Shown here: positions 41,464 through 51,400 of the stretch, in pieces
Layout: each line of letters begins with the position of its first letter
Numbering within the stretch: position 1 is the first letter of the stretch
Assembly (NCBI GenBank): GCA_905220665.1
Contig: CAJNAR010000028.1
Coordinates: 62,001-126,000, forward strand
DNA: 64,000 nucleotides
DNA from: Albugo candida
Lineage: Eukaryota; Oomycota; Peronosporomycetes; Albuginales; Albuginaceae
Direction: 5' to 3'
The notes under the pieces: generated by a model
Told to the model about the DNA's origin: nothing
Database searches by the model: none
What the model saw: only the letters and a program-made list of their open reading frames with translations
Program-made: the position numbers and the translations under genes

Positions 41464-42540
41464 ATGGTTGTAGGAAATGCGATTTTCGCGCTATTTTGGT
41501 GCATATGTGTCTCAGCAAAACACGAGGAATTGTGTGCACTTGTGCCCGAATCGTATGAAAAGGCCAAACCGATGTTTCCCGACGCACGATTCGCCTTTGA
41601 TACCATGGAGACGTACACAATTGCTACGTGGTACACGGATCGTGATCCCAATAGCGATCAAGTGCTGGAAAAGCTTTTGAACAAGTGTTCATTGAGCTCG
41701 CGTATCGTTCTTGTGGTCTACGGAATACCTGGAAAAGACTGCGAGGGTCAATATTCATCGAATAGTGCTTCTGTGAAAGACGCCAAATCGTATCGCGCGT
41801 GGCTGCAGCATTTGGTGGAACGCATGGGCGAACGTAAAGTCCTTTATATCGTCGAGCCCGATGCCGTCTCACTGTCAATGGACAACAAATGCGGAGTGAT
41901 GAACCATTACGCATCTTATCTGAACACAGCGATCGAATTGCTCAGCCGCAACGAACATGCGAATGTGTACTTGGACGTTGGCTTCTGGTCGGTGTCGTCG
42001 ATAGAGAAAGCAAATCAACTCGCACAGTTCATAAGAGATATCTGTGGCGATCATAAGATATCGGGGATCGTATTGAACACATCAAATTATCGTCCAGTTG
42101 CTGAAATCGTGAATGATTGCAAGAATTTCCAAAAGGCCATGCATTCCGATACGTATCGTTGTGTGGTAGACACTTCTCGCGATATGGCGGGAGCTTCCCC
42201 CAAATCGGAATGGTGTAATTATAAGGACGCAGGGATCGGCAGCCCACCGACGGTGGAATCTCCGGACTCGTGTGTGAGCTATCTTTTGTACGTCAAAGTT
42301 CCCGGACATAGCGATGGCTTTTGCAACGATCCGAAACGAACCTCTGACGCCGCACGGGGTCCCGCTGCCGGGGAATTCAGTATGGAGCTGTTTAAGAATC
42401 TATGGAATAATGGCTACTTTGTGAAGATGAAAGGAGCAAAGCCTATTTTGGCGAGAAACGACATACGAAAGCCTGTGGCAAAGGCGCATCCCAAAGTGAA
42501 AGAGAAAGCGCTTCGAGCGGATGCGCGCGCGTATTGTTAG
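41464..42540 (+). CDS. Secreted glycoside hydrolase family 6 protein (cellulase/cellobiohydrolase type)
   Basis: Intronless, 358 residues from the ATG at 41464, which yields a clear signal peptide (MVVGNAIFALFWCICVSA). GH6 blocks are: VVYGIPGKDC with Asp92 (equivalent to the pKa-modulating Asp), VLYIVEPDAVS with Asp133 (the usual proton donor), LDVGFWS, VVDTSRDMAG and YVKVPGHSDGFC with Asp284. All carboxylates used by GH6 inverting enzymes are present. The enzyme would cleave beta-1,4-glucan in plant or its own cellulose wall. No carbohydrate-binding module; a basic, low-complexity tail (RKPVAKAHPKVKEKALRA) ends the protein. Family loops are short compared with fungal cellobiohydrolases, so an endo-acting role is possible. 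The upstream frame to 41368 lacks an ATG. Confidence 0.9.
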   Translation: MVVGNAIFALFWCICVSAKHEELCALVPESYEKAKPMFPDARFAFDTMETYTIATWYTDRDPNSDQVLEKLLNKCSLSSRIVLVVYGIPGKDCEGQYSSNSASVKDAKSYRAWLQHLVERMGERKVLYIVEPDAVSLSMDNKCGVMNHYASYLNTAIELLSRNEHANVYLDVGFWSVSSIEKANQLAQFIRDICGDHKISGIVLNTSNYRPVAEIVNDCKNFQKAMHSDTYRCVVDTSRDMAGASPKSEWCNYKDAGIGSPPTVESPDSCVSYLLYVKVPGHSDGFCNDPKRTSDAARGPAAGEFSMELFKNLWNNGYFVKMKGAKPILARNDIRKPVAKAHPKVKEKALRADARAYC

Positions 42541-42671
42541 TGAAAGGAGAAATTAATGCAGAGAATACACCCTTTTTGCTTTGCATACAACCACACGATT
42601 CCGCGGAATGATTGTTTCCGTAAAGATGAAATGTTTCCTTTGTTAAGTGCGCTGTACCTTATACAATTTGT

Positions 42672-43928
42672 ATGGAAATTTGCGCATTGAAAGTGCGTTT
42701 AGAGAAAGCGTTGGAAAAGCGGAGAGAGATAGGAACGTATCGCGAATTGAATTACGATGCGTCTGGTTCCTATTCGGACTTTAGCAGCAACGATTACCTT
42801 GGGTTTGCGCGAGATGAGAATTTGAGAGCTTTTCTCGATGCAAAACGCAGTGATTTTGGAAATAGCGCAACATTGGGATCGACGGGGTCTCGATTGCTCA
42901 GTGGAAACTCCAGTCTCTGCATGCGCGTTGAGCGCAATCTCGCGCGATTTTATAGAGCGGAAGCTGCGCTTTTATTCAATTCGGGATACACTGCGAATTT
43001 GGGTCTTCTTTCATGTCTTCCTTCGATGACCGATTGGGTTCTGTATGACGAATATATTCACATTTCGTCGTATGAAGGAATCCGTCTCAGTCGACCGTTC
43101 CAACAGCATCGTATTAAGTCATTTCGGCACAACGATACGACTCATTTGGAAGAATTATTGGTGGAATTACAAGGACATCCGATTTCAAATTTTGCTATTT
43201 TTATTGTCGTCGAATCGATCTACTCGATGGATGGGGATGAAGCTCCGGTCAAAGAGCTTGTCCGACTGTGTAGATTTTATAGGAACACATATTTGCTCAT
43301 CGATGAAGCACATGGAGTCGGTGTGTATGGAGACACAGGCGCTGGGCTTTTGGAAGCCAAAAGTTTGTTAAACTCGACAGAAAGTTCGTTGATGAGAAGT
43401 TTGAACGATATTTTATGCTGCCGGGTGTATGCTTTTGGGAAAGCGATGGGAATCCATGGAGCTGTTGTTTGTGGATCACAAACGGTAATCCGTTATTTGG
43501 TCAATTACGCGAGACCATTCATTTACACGACATCTCTTCCTCCGGAGCATTTGATCACCATTCAATACGTTCACGAATTCTGCAAACAAAGCAGTGATTT
43601 ACGCGATCGATTGCGCGATCTTGTTCGATACTTTCGACAACAGGTGCTTGCAGTCCGAGAAATTCCATCGACCGCTTTGATGCACAGTCTGTCTCCGATT
43701 CAGGGACTCCTTATTGCTGGAAATGAAGCTGTGTTGTGGGCAGTAAAACAGATAAAATCACGAGGATTCATGGTGTATGCAATTCGTGCGCCTACGGTGC
43801 GTAAAGGAGAAGAACGAATTCGTATCAATATCCATTCTCACAATACAAAAGACGAGATTGATCGATTGGTAAAGGCGACGGCATTTGTATTTGCCGCTCT
43901 TACAAAGGAGCCGAAACCAAAACTTTAA
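42672..43928 (+). CDS. Alpha-oxoamine synthase, 8-amino-7-oxononanoate synthase (BioF)-like
   Basis: Intronless, 418 residues. PLP-dependent fold type I enzyme of the family that condenses an amino acid with an acyl-CoA (BioF, KBL, ALAS, SPT). Key features are FSSNDYLGFA near 37-46, the stacking His130 (YIHISSYEGIRLS), the cofactor-contacting DEAHGVGVYG at 211-220 (Asp211, His214) and the Schiff-base Lys257 in YAFGKAMGIHGA. The C-terminal RAPTVRKGEERIRINIHS resembles the BioF ending R-PTVP-G--R-R. The length fits BioF better than eukaryotic ALAS or SPT, which have targeting or membrane segments. Biotin precursor synthesis is therefore the best guess. The insert LLNSTESSLMRSLNDILC before the lysine loop is unusual. 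No transit peptide is seen. Convergent with the ankyrin gene, 30 bp apart. Confidence 0.83.
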   Translation: MEICALKVRLEKALEKRREIGTYRELNYDASGSYSDFSSNDYLGFARDENLRAFLDAKRSDFGNSATLGSTGSRLLSGNSSLCMRVERNLARFYRAEAALLFNSGYTANLGLLSCLPSMTDWVLYDEYIHISSYEGIRLSRPFQQHRIKSFRHNDTTHLEELLVELQGHPISNFAIFIVVESIYSMDGDEAPVKELVRLCRFYRNTYLLIDEAHGVGVYGDTGAGLLEAKSLLNSTESSLMRSLNDILCCRVYAFGKAMGIHGAVVCGSQTVIRYLVNYARPFIYTTSLPPEHLITIQYVHEFCKQSSDLRDRLRDLVRYFRQQVLAVREIPSTALMHSLSPIQGLLIAGNEAVLWAVKQIKSRGFMVYAIRAPTVRKGEERIRINIHSHNTKDEIDRLVKATAFVFAALTKEPKPKL

Positions 43929-43958
43929 CGTTCCGCGAATTTCGTTTTTCACGCTTCA

Positions 43959-44783
43959 CTAGACAGCTTTTTCTATTCGAGCCGAGCCTACGCGTAATGA
44001 AAGAGCCGCGTCCTGATCTTTGCTTCCGCCTCCGTTTTTATCAACTGTGATCCGGGCCATTGCTCGTTGTAAGAGTCGAGAACACCCGATGTTCCCGCTT
44101 TGTTCTGCCAGCTTTAATGGAGTACGAAGATCGACATCCGTACGGAATGGATCAGCATGATATTCCAGCAGTAGCTTCAAACATAGAGCGTGTCCACCAA
44201 CAGCGGCCAAATGGAGCGGTGTAAGCTTTTGATCGTCGTGAACATTAGGATCCGCTCCGGCTATCAGAATCATCCTAAAGCGATTCTATCAGCTCTGTAA
44301 CCTCAAAAAAGAACATTTAGTACCTTGTGCAGTCATTATGTCCACCTCGACAAGCATAGTGAAGTGCTGTCAAATTCTCCGGACTTCTTCCATTGATATC
44401 GCGATTCGTGGAATTGACCCAGCGTCTTACGACCCGAGTACTTCCCGATTCTGCAGCTAATCGCGCGAATTCCGGGAGGCTTTTCGCATTGATTATATCG
44501 TTATCTGTCAGGAGATTAGAAATGACGTTTAGCGCACTCACAGCCGTACAAATAACAAAATGTCTTTGCCTTGTTTCATAGGCTTTCCCGAGGTAATTCG
44601 CTTCCGAATCAGACGACGAGCCATGTACTGGAGCCGCTCGCGCTGATACGACGTGGTTGTGACGACAATGACCAATAGTAGTAGCATGAGAACTCCAACG
44701 GCGACCGCTAGAGGGTGTATTTTGCCGCTATCATTGTCCAAAGCATCGGAATAAGTTGGAGGAATTGTGTCCGACATTTGCAT
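43959..44783 (-). CDS. Membrane-anchored ankyrin-repeat protein
   Basis: Three minus-strand exons: 44783-44629, 44569-44324 and 44274-43959; introns of 59 and 49 bp; 238 residues. An N-terminal membrane helix (LAVAVGVLMLLLLVIVVTTT) comes first. Ankyrin repeats follow: LTALHYACRGGHNDC, then AGADPNVHDDQKLTPLHLA and AVGGHALCLKLLLEYHADP, then LRTPLKLAEQSGNIGCSRLL. The first donor (44628) and the acceptor after AAACAAG were chosen because only this pairing joins the membrane exon to the ankyrin frame. The partner and function are unknown; ankyrin domains bind proteins. An alternative ATG at 44831 lies inside the palindrome described separately and is less likely. Divergent with mL46. Confidence 0.75.
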
Positions 44784-44825
44784 TTGACCTGTATGAATGC
44801 ATTTTCTCTCATGCTGAATACACGA

Positions 44826-44860
44826 TAGCATAGCGAACTTAAGAAGTTCGCACTATGCTA
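44826..44860. repeat. 35-bp interrupted palindrome in a divergent promoter
   Basis: TAGCATAG-CGAACTT at the left and AAGTTCG-CACTATGCTA at the right are inverted copies (one 2-base offset) around the centre AAG. It sits between the ankyrin and mL46 starts and could form a hairpin or bind a dimeric factor. Confidence 0.7.
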
Positions 44861-44885
44861 CCAGCCATTCGTCATACTGACGATC

Positions 44886-45935
44886 ATGCAAGCTTTTCGA
44901 GCATCTTGCCGGCAAATATCTTGCTTTCAAGGCATTGGTAGCTGGCAAGGTAGTGCGAATCGTACCTGTCGTACGCAGGGGATACTCTACATCAATCAGC
45001 ATTCTTGTTTTGCTTCATCTACACAGAAAAAAACAAAAGTTCCATGGCGTAAGAAGCAGCGCCAATTAGCAGCCAAGCAAAAAAGACTTCAGGAAGAAAA
45101 AGATGGAACAGCTAATCCGTACAGACGTGAAAAGATTCGACGGCAGAATCGCATTATTGATCTTCCCGTAGACGACGGTAAACGATGGAGAATTATGGCT
45201 GCTAGTATCTTGCATCGATATCCTATCATTCAGCCCGATCTTGAAGATTGGGAAGAAGATTTTGAAAAAGTTCGCTATGAAAAGAGCCTTCGAGAGGATA
45301 TGCGCATCCCGAAAGGCTTTTGGACAGTAGAACCAGGAACGGAAGACTTGTCACCAGAGGAAGCGCCCTCTCCATTTGAGCCAGATGATCCTGAACTGAT
45401 TGTTGGTGATGGATTTCATTTAGCTCCGCGGATCACAGAAGACGGTGAGGTATTTTGGTAATTGCAGGGTAGAATGCGCACTCATATTGACTTTTTTTCG
45501 ATAGATAAAATCAAGAATCAAAAATCACTGGATCGCGCGCTAGCGAACCATGTAGTATTGCTTACCCGACAGCCACAAGATCAGCGAAGAAGTCCTTACG
45601 ATTGGTTTTTTCCATTTGGTGAGTTTAAGGAAGGCGTGAAAATGCGGAAAATGGCAATTCGTCAATTGAAACGCACATGTGGCAAAGAACTTGACGTGTA
45701 TCCAATTGGTAATGCACCGATCGGATACGTCTCTTTCTTACATAAAGAGAAGCAATCAGAAGATGCTTTTGATGGCACGAAAATCTTCTTGTATAAAACT
45801 CGATTGATGGGTGAAGCGCAAATCACCTTGAACGCTTCAAGAGCTACAGACTACGTGTGGGTTACGAGGGAAGAATTGAACGAATATCTAGAACCCGAGC
45901 TTGCTTCTTACATTTACAAACTTTTGCCACCATAG
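44886..45935 (+). CDS. MRPL46: Mitochondrial large-subunit ribosomal protein mL46
   Basis: Two exons, 44886-45444 and 45505-45935, with a 60-bp GT-AG intron that restores frame at Asp; 329 residues. The N-terminus is basic and poor in acidic residues (MQAFRASCRQISCFQGIG), a plausible mitochondrial presequence. mL46 landmarks are WRIMAASILHRYPIIQPDLEDWE in the first half and a degenerate Nudix fold in the second (VVLLTRQP, WFFPFGEFKEGVKMRKMAIR, YKTRLMGEAQITL, DYVWVTREELNEYL). The Nudix catalytic glutamates are not conserved, as expected for this structural ribosomal protein. It serves mitochondrial translation, as Rieske serves respiration. Gene start ATG 44886; only 102 bp from the ankyrin ATG on the other strand. 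Confidence 0.92.
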
Positions 45936-46042
45936 AATGTGTAGATAACTAATCACGCTCGTAATAGATCACAATTGCGTTATTCTGTCTCAGTGTGACA
46001 CTCACAGCAATCCATTCGCTGAGGCTGAGCGGAAAAGGCTGG

Positions 46043-47122
46043 ATGAAGATACCACCAACAAGAATCATTGGCGCGCATATCTCGGCCTCTGGAGGACTTG
46101 GATCGTTGTTGAAGAATGCGGAAGCACTCGGCCCATGTGCTCGCTGCTTTGCATTTTTCATAAGACCACGTATGACTTGGCGAAAGTTTCCTCCTTTCAG
46201 TAGTGAAATTGTATCAGAATTCCGGGAAAAGTTGGAATTGAATGAGCAATTTTGTTTAGAGCATTTAGCTGTCCATGGATCGTATTTGGTCAATTTAGCT
46301 TCTCATAATGCCGAGCTTCGCGCAAAGAGCGTTGGTTTGATGACGGAAGAAGTTTCCAAATGCGAACAATTAGGCATCCCTTACTACGTATTTCATCCTG
46401 GTTCTTGCACTGGGCATACAATTGTCAAGTCAAAAAAGCGTTTGAAATGCGAGGAGGATATTCGGATCGAAGAAAATCGGAAAAAAAATCTCCGCATTCA
46501 AAGCAAAAAATATGTCGCTGAGAGTATGATGCAAGTACTATCGAAAACCAGTCATGTCGCTTTGGTCCTTGAAAACACAGCTGGGCAAGGGAATTGTCTC
46601 GGAGCTGATTTGGCTGAATTACGAGAAGTCTTGGACTCGATCGAGATGCTGTGGCAAGAGAATGGCTGCGGGAGCGCTCCTTATCAAAGACTGGGTATTT
46701 GCCTCGATACTTGTCATCTTTTTGCAAGCGGTACTTGCATTGTTAAAGACGGAGGAGATTTGTTTGTCGAGACGAGTATGAGCGTATATGAGGAATTATG
46801 GAATTTCATCGCAAACTCTCTTGGAGCTCGATGGATGAATCGGAATGTGCTCAAGGTTGTTCATCTGAATGACTCGAAAGCGCCCGCTGCTTCAAGAAAA
46901 GATCAGCATGCGAATATCGGGAAGGGATGTATGCCCATTGAATTTTTTTACTGGATGATGCAAAGTGAGCATTTTGAGAATATTCCAATGATCTTGGAAA
47001 CACCTCGTAAAAAGGCTAATAAAAAGCGGAAATCGAAAGCAGCAAAGGACAAAGTTTATGAGATTGAGCCCCTATCTGCGAAGGAAGAAATAGAGCTTTT
47101 GACGGGATGGGTTGGGAAGTAA
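46043..47122 (+). CDS. Endonuclease IV-type AP endonuclease
   Basis: Intronless, 359 residues from the ATG at 46043; the frame opens at a GTG (45995). Zinc-dependent TIM-barrel enzyme (Nfo/Apn1 family) that nicks DNA 5' of abasic sites in base-excision repair. Family blocks in order are IIGAHISASGGL, AFFIRPRMTW, AVHGSYLVNLAS, YYVFHPGSCTG, ALVLENTAGQGNCLG, GICLDTCHLFASG, VVHLNDSKA, RKDQHANIGKG and PMILETPR. Metal-binding His, Glu and Asp positions are all present. The basic C-terminal extension (KKANKKRKSKAAKDK) resembles the nuclear localisation tail of yeast Apn1. Spaced 107 bp after mL46, same strand. Confidence 0.95.
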   Translation: MKIPPTRIIGAHISASGGLGSLLKNAEALGPCARCFAFFIRPRMTWRKFPPFSSEIVSEFREKLELNEQFCLEHLAVHGSYLVNLASHNAELRAKSVGLMTEEVSKCEQLGIPYYVFHPGSCTGHTIVKSKKRLKCEEDIRIEENRKKNLRIQSKKYVAESMMQVLSKTSHVALVLENTAGQGNCLGADLAELREVLDSIEMLWQENGCGSAPYQRLGICLDTCHLFASGTCIVKDGGDLFVETSMSVYEELWNFIANSLGARWMNRNVLKVVHLNDSKAPAASRKDQHANIGKGCMPIEFFYWMMQSEHFENIPMILETPRKKANKKRKSKAAKDKVYEIEPLSAKEEIELLTGWVGK

Positions 47123-47759
47123 GCCTTTCATCCTCTGAAACGCGTTTAATTTGGTCTCCTTTTGTATGAATTTGACTGCGATTGGAGGACTTCCCGCCAA
47201 CTCGGTCTCCTTTCAGAGGATGCTGATCAGTAGCTGTTTCGCAATAGTTGAAGTTGCTGTAAAATTTAGCATATTTGGTCTCCGTAGTGAGCTTGTACTC
47301 TTTCTAAGCCAGAAGTTGGATAGACAATAGCTCACAATATAATAAAGTTGCAATAGTGCTGACAAGAGAAGTCCAAAGGTCCAATTCATCGCTCCACCTC
47401 CATAGCACGCTCAAATCGAATCCATTTTAGCGATAGTATTACCTTTCAACTTCCATAAGCGCCAATACTTTTTCAAAGTCATTTAGCGTTTGCTTGTCCA
47501 GCAAAAGCCTCTGATGGAGGTGCATTGTTAATGCGATAAAATTTTTATCCTCACCATCGAGCTTCTTCTCCCACTCCAAGGTTGAGCTTGTTTTCAAGTA
47601 GATCCATGTCCTTTTGTGTACGCATCTAAATTGCTGAAGATATGATAAATCGCGTGATCTTGGTGAGAATTTTCTCTTGATGATGTCACTCTCTGGCAGT
47701 CTTCCGTATGCTATGCGAATTATGGATAAAAATGCGAAGTTCAGTGTCTACAAGTGGCT
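47123..47759. other. Intergenic region, no gene seen
   Basis: 637 bp downstream of the AP endonuclease. No convincing ORF or repeat was found before the inverted duplication begins. Confidence 0.5.
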
Positions 47760-47942
47760 TCCCAGCTCTTCCTTATCAAGATGCAATATATCTCACGGAA
47801 GTATCGACGATAGACGATAAACTATCATCAGAGTCACGCTATCACAGCTGTCGCTTCAAGCGTCTAGGAGGTGGATCGCCAGATCTCATCCGCGCTTAAC
47901 AGCACGTATTTTTTGCCATGATGCCACTCGTATGTGTTACAA
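47760..47942 (+). pseudogene. Decayed left arm of an inverted gene duplication
   Basis: This plus-strand stretch is a diverged, inverted copy of 48091-48290. Shared peptide blocks are PALPYQDA and DDKL followed by ES; further on, the SHPRLTA block appears only after a change of frame. In this copy the frame shifts around 47870, giving a premature end RLGGGSPDLIRA at 47899. It is therefore a broken copy. The underlying function is unknown. Confidence 0.6.
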
Positions 47943-47948
47943 GTTTTT

Positions 47949-48320
47949 TTAATAATACATATCCCGTCTCAAAGCAAAAAATGATACGCTCTTCCTTGAG
48001 TTACCAAACAGAGGCAAGTTGAATTGCTGCATCCGGTTGATTACCGTTTGCATTTTCACATTCATGGCCATTGCGGATCGTACTGAATAGTGTATAGCAC
48101 ACATGAGTGGCATCTTTGCAAAAATTTGTGCTGTTAAGCGCGGATGAGATTTGGCGATCCACATCCTAGACGCTTGTAGCGACAGCTGTGACAACGTTCT
48201 ACTTTGACAGCATGACTCTATTAATAGTTTATCGTCTGTCGTCAATAATTTCTTGATACACATTGCATCTTGATAAGGCAGAGCTGGCAAGCCTAGACGA
48301 TCAGACAAGGTGAGGGACAT
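47949..48320 (-). CDS. Unknown 123-residue ORF, right arm of an inverted duplication
   Basis: ATG at 48320 to stop at 47949. The part 48290-48091 is the intact-frame counterpart of the decayed copy at 47760-47942. The sequence (GLPALPYQDAMCIKK, then LQASRMWIAKSHPRLTA) is Cys/Leu-rich with no membrane helix and resembles no family I know; an F-box-like helical start is conceivable but unproven. The C-terminal part (48090-47949) is not in the other arm. It may be a small gene or part of a larger mobile or decayed unit. Confidence 0.35.
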   Translation of the reverse strand: MSLTLSDRLGLPALPYQDAMCIKKLLTTDDKLLIESCCQSRTLSQLSLQASRMWIAKSHPRLTAQIFAKMPLMCAIHYSVRSAMAMNVKMQTVINRMQQFNLPLFGNSRKSVSFFALRRDMYY

Positions 48321-48459
48321 TCAAAAGCCTCCACTGTTTCATTACGTGCGTTGAAGATAACTTCAACATTCTTGGTTTTTAGCCAATAGGAAGAAATGCT
48401 CTGTGTGTTGTATTTTTAGTGGTCGCAATTATGTCCAAAGTTTCCGATGAAAAATTCGA

Positions 48460-51400
48460 ATGGATGAAGCCTCAAAAGGAAACCTAGCATGGCGACATCA
48501 AATGCGCTATTTAGTGTTCGTTACACCGATTGGGTCCATTTCGGAATCAGACTTTTACGACTTTCTTGCCTTGTTGAGACATCATTCTACCCTCCCTCTT
48601 GAGAATCTCACTAAACCAAGCAATCACGCTATCGAATTATCTCCCTTCCCATCTTTTTCGTGGGATCGAGCGGATACGGCATTAACGTTTGAATATCAGT
48701 ATAAATCGGTACAAGACCTCCAATCCGTAGCAGAAGGAGAGGAAGCTCATGTGAATCTCGTTCATGCTTGGAACCGTGTTATCGGTATCATTGGTCTGGT
48801 ACACTATCCTACATTTATGTGTCAGAAGGATGTCACACATGGACGTTTGGAATTGATTGAGAACTCATTTCATCAAATTGTCGAGAAAATACCTTACTTG
48901 GATCAGCTGATCTTCCAGAAGTGCTTTGTGTTGGAGTATGGCTTCGATTTGAGTCGGGAGAACCGCTTCCTAGGCGAAAGAGAATCGAATGGTAATATGA
49001 ATTTGGTTATTTTTCCAATGTATCAAACCTTAGCGAATGGCGAGTCGACGCGAAGTGTTCACCTGCAAGTCGTTTTGGATACATTGGCGGTCACAGTGAT
49101 TATTGCATTAGGAAGGCTCATCCACGCAGTGTTGAGCGATATCGACAGTGAATCAAGCTTTACGGATGACACTAGAGTTGGGAAACGAGCCAATATCTCA
49201 GCTCCGATTACGTTTGGTGCTTCGTTCTCGCCTTCCGCTATGGTTTCAGCTGCCGCTGCAGCTATTTCGAAGAGAAGCGGTATGACACCCTCCGGAGTTG
49301 GTCAAGCTGAAGCTCTTACTCGTGGAAGTAAGAGTCGAGTTTCAGGAATCGCTTTATTTCGAACCAACATCGAGCCTGGATTCATGAAATCTGAGGAACC
49401 GAAAGCGAATCTCAAAGTGAAGGACATCCGTCAGCAATGTAGGTGGAGAAAGGAAAAGCTGATTGGAGACTATGCAATGATGCTTTCATGCTACACTGAT
49501 GCCAAATTACACTACGAAAGAGTGATTGAGCATTTGCGTCAAGAAGAACGCCACTTCACATTGCCTCTGGATTTGCTTAATTCGTCTGGTGCTAGCCATT
49601 CATCAAATGATCAAAGTTTGGCACAAAGTACTGGAAATGCACTATGGTTTGCAGCTGCTCTGGAAGGCCATTTGCATTCTCTGATGTGTGAGAATGAGAA
49701 TCGATTCTCATCAAACATATTGGAACAAGGTAGTGAAGCACTCGTACATTATTCACGTGCGTGCACACCTTCACTGGAAATCCAATTGATACAAAAAATG
49801 GGAAGGTATCTTGTTTTTGGAATTGAAGATTGTCCGGAAACCTCATCGGAAGTACATTTTTGGTGCAAACGTTTGCTTTTAGAAGTCATTCAACGCGGAT
49901 TTCTCATCTTTCCTGTACTTTCCTGGCGGCACCAAATGGTATTTCTCCTACATTTCGAGGAAATGTTATCCACGATTAATTACAATCGTCATGCTTTGAT
50001 GCTTCTTATGGAGGCCTCTGACGCACTGTTGAAGCAAGAAACGCATCAGCTTGATTCGAGGAAGTTTCACGATATTCTCATACGACGGCTGAGTACACTG
50101 TTATCGAGTCCCGGAACAAAAGCACCGATATGGCTTGATCTTCGATTTCACGCTCTGCGTCAGCTCTGTGCATTGGCAATGAAAGCAAGAAAGTGGTCAC
50201 TTTGGCTCAATTTTGTGCATCAATTGTTATGGAATTTGGTGGAACACGATCAACGGATACCAAAAGGAGACACGTATCATGTCGAGGATGAAAACTATGC
50301 TCGTGTTCCGCTATTACAATCATCATGGTCGTCCACCATCACAAGAGGAAGCAACGTGGAATGCAATCTATCAAATCAGCATTGGCCTTCTCTTCCAAGG
50401 GATCCGAGTCACAAGCAAAGGGTACTGATGAATTTTTATCGTAATCGAATGATTTGTGCAGTCAAAGCATTAGAAATCGCTGGTGCAAGTGCTAAAGTGA
50501 CATCTGTGAACCTTTTCGGTGTACTAAGCCTTTTCGATCGCACAAGTATTTACTATCAACAAGTACCCTCATCGTTGGATGCCTCTATTCTGATGCAGGG
50601 TGAGAATTTAGGATCAAACGTACGGAAATTCATCCCATTCTCATTGTTGGCTTCTGGAACGTCTCCTTTGTCTGCTATGAGCTCAGCAGCTGAATCGATC
50701 TCTTCCGCCTTGGCAAGTACACCCCGAATGCTTATGAGTCGAACACCTCGACGTCAGACGATTACTTCGCTCATGAGATCACCTTCCTCGTTCGACTTGG
50801 GGGAAGTACGTAAAGCATTCGATGATGATGACTTAGAACCTCTCAAGCTTCGAACGTTTAGTAAGGAACAGGCAGCTTTGGGTCGAGAAAAAACTGAATT
50901 TATGGAAGAACGGAATAGTTCTTATCATATTCCGGGTGATCCTTCCGTACGAGGTTTCGATCAATCACGTTGGAATCTTCAATCTCGTCGATGTATAACT
51001 GCATGTCAAGAAGAAGCACTACGCCTTTTGATCGAGTTCTCGTCGTCCTCAAAAGGCTGGAATTTTGTACCAGACACAACGCGATGCATCTTACTCTTGC
51101 TATGCATGCAGCCGAAATGGGAAAATTATCGTCGATATCCCATTTTACTCGGATCGGACGCGATACAGCGACTCCAAGCTCGTGTCGAAAAGCAGCAAGG
51201 CAGATCAATTGACCAAGAGAATGCATTTCTGTATTCGCCGTTCCGAGACTCACAGACAAATCAAGCACTTGGAACGCCATTCCCTTCAGCAAAACCCCTC
51301 GAGAGCAACGCCGCTGGAAATGAGGCTGTCTCTGATGCCCAAAATCGAATGAAGCGGATGACGCTGGAAATGGAACTGTCAAAAGAACTTCAAGCGTGTG

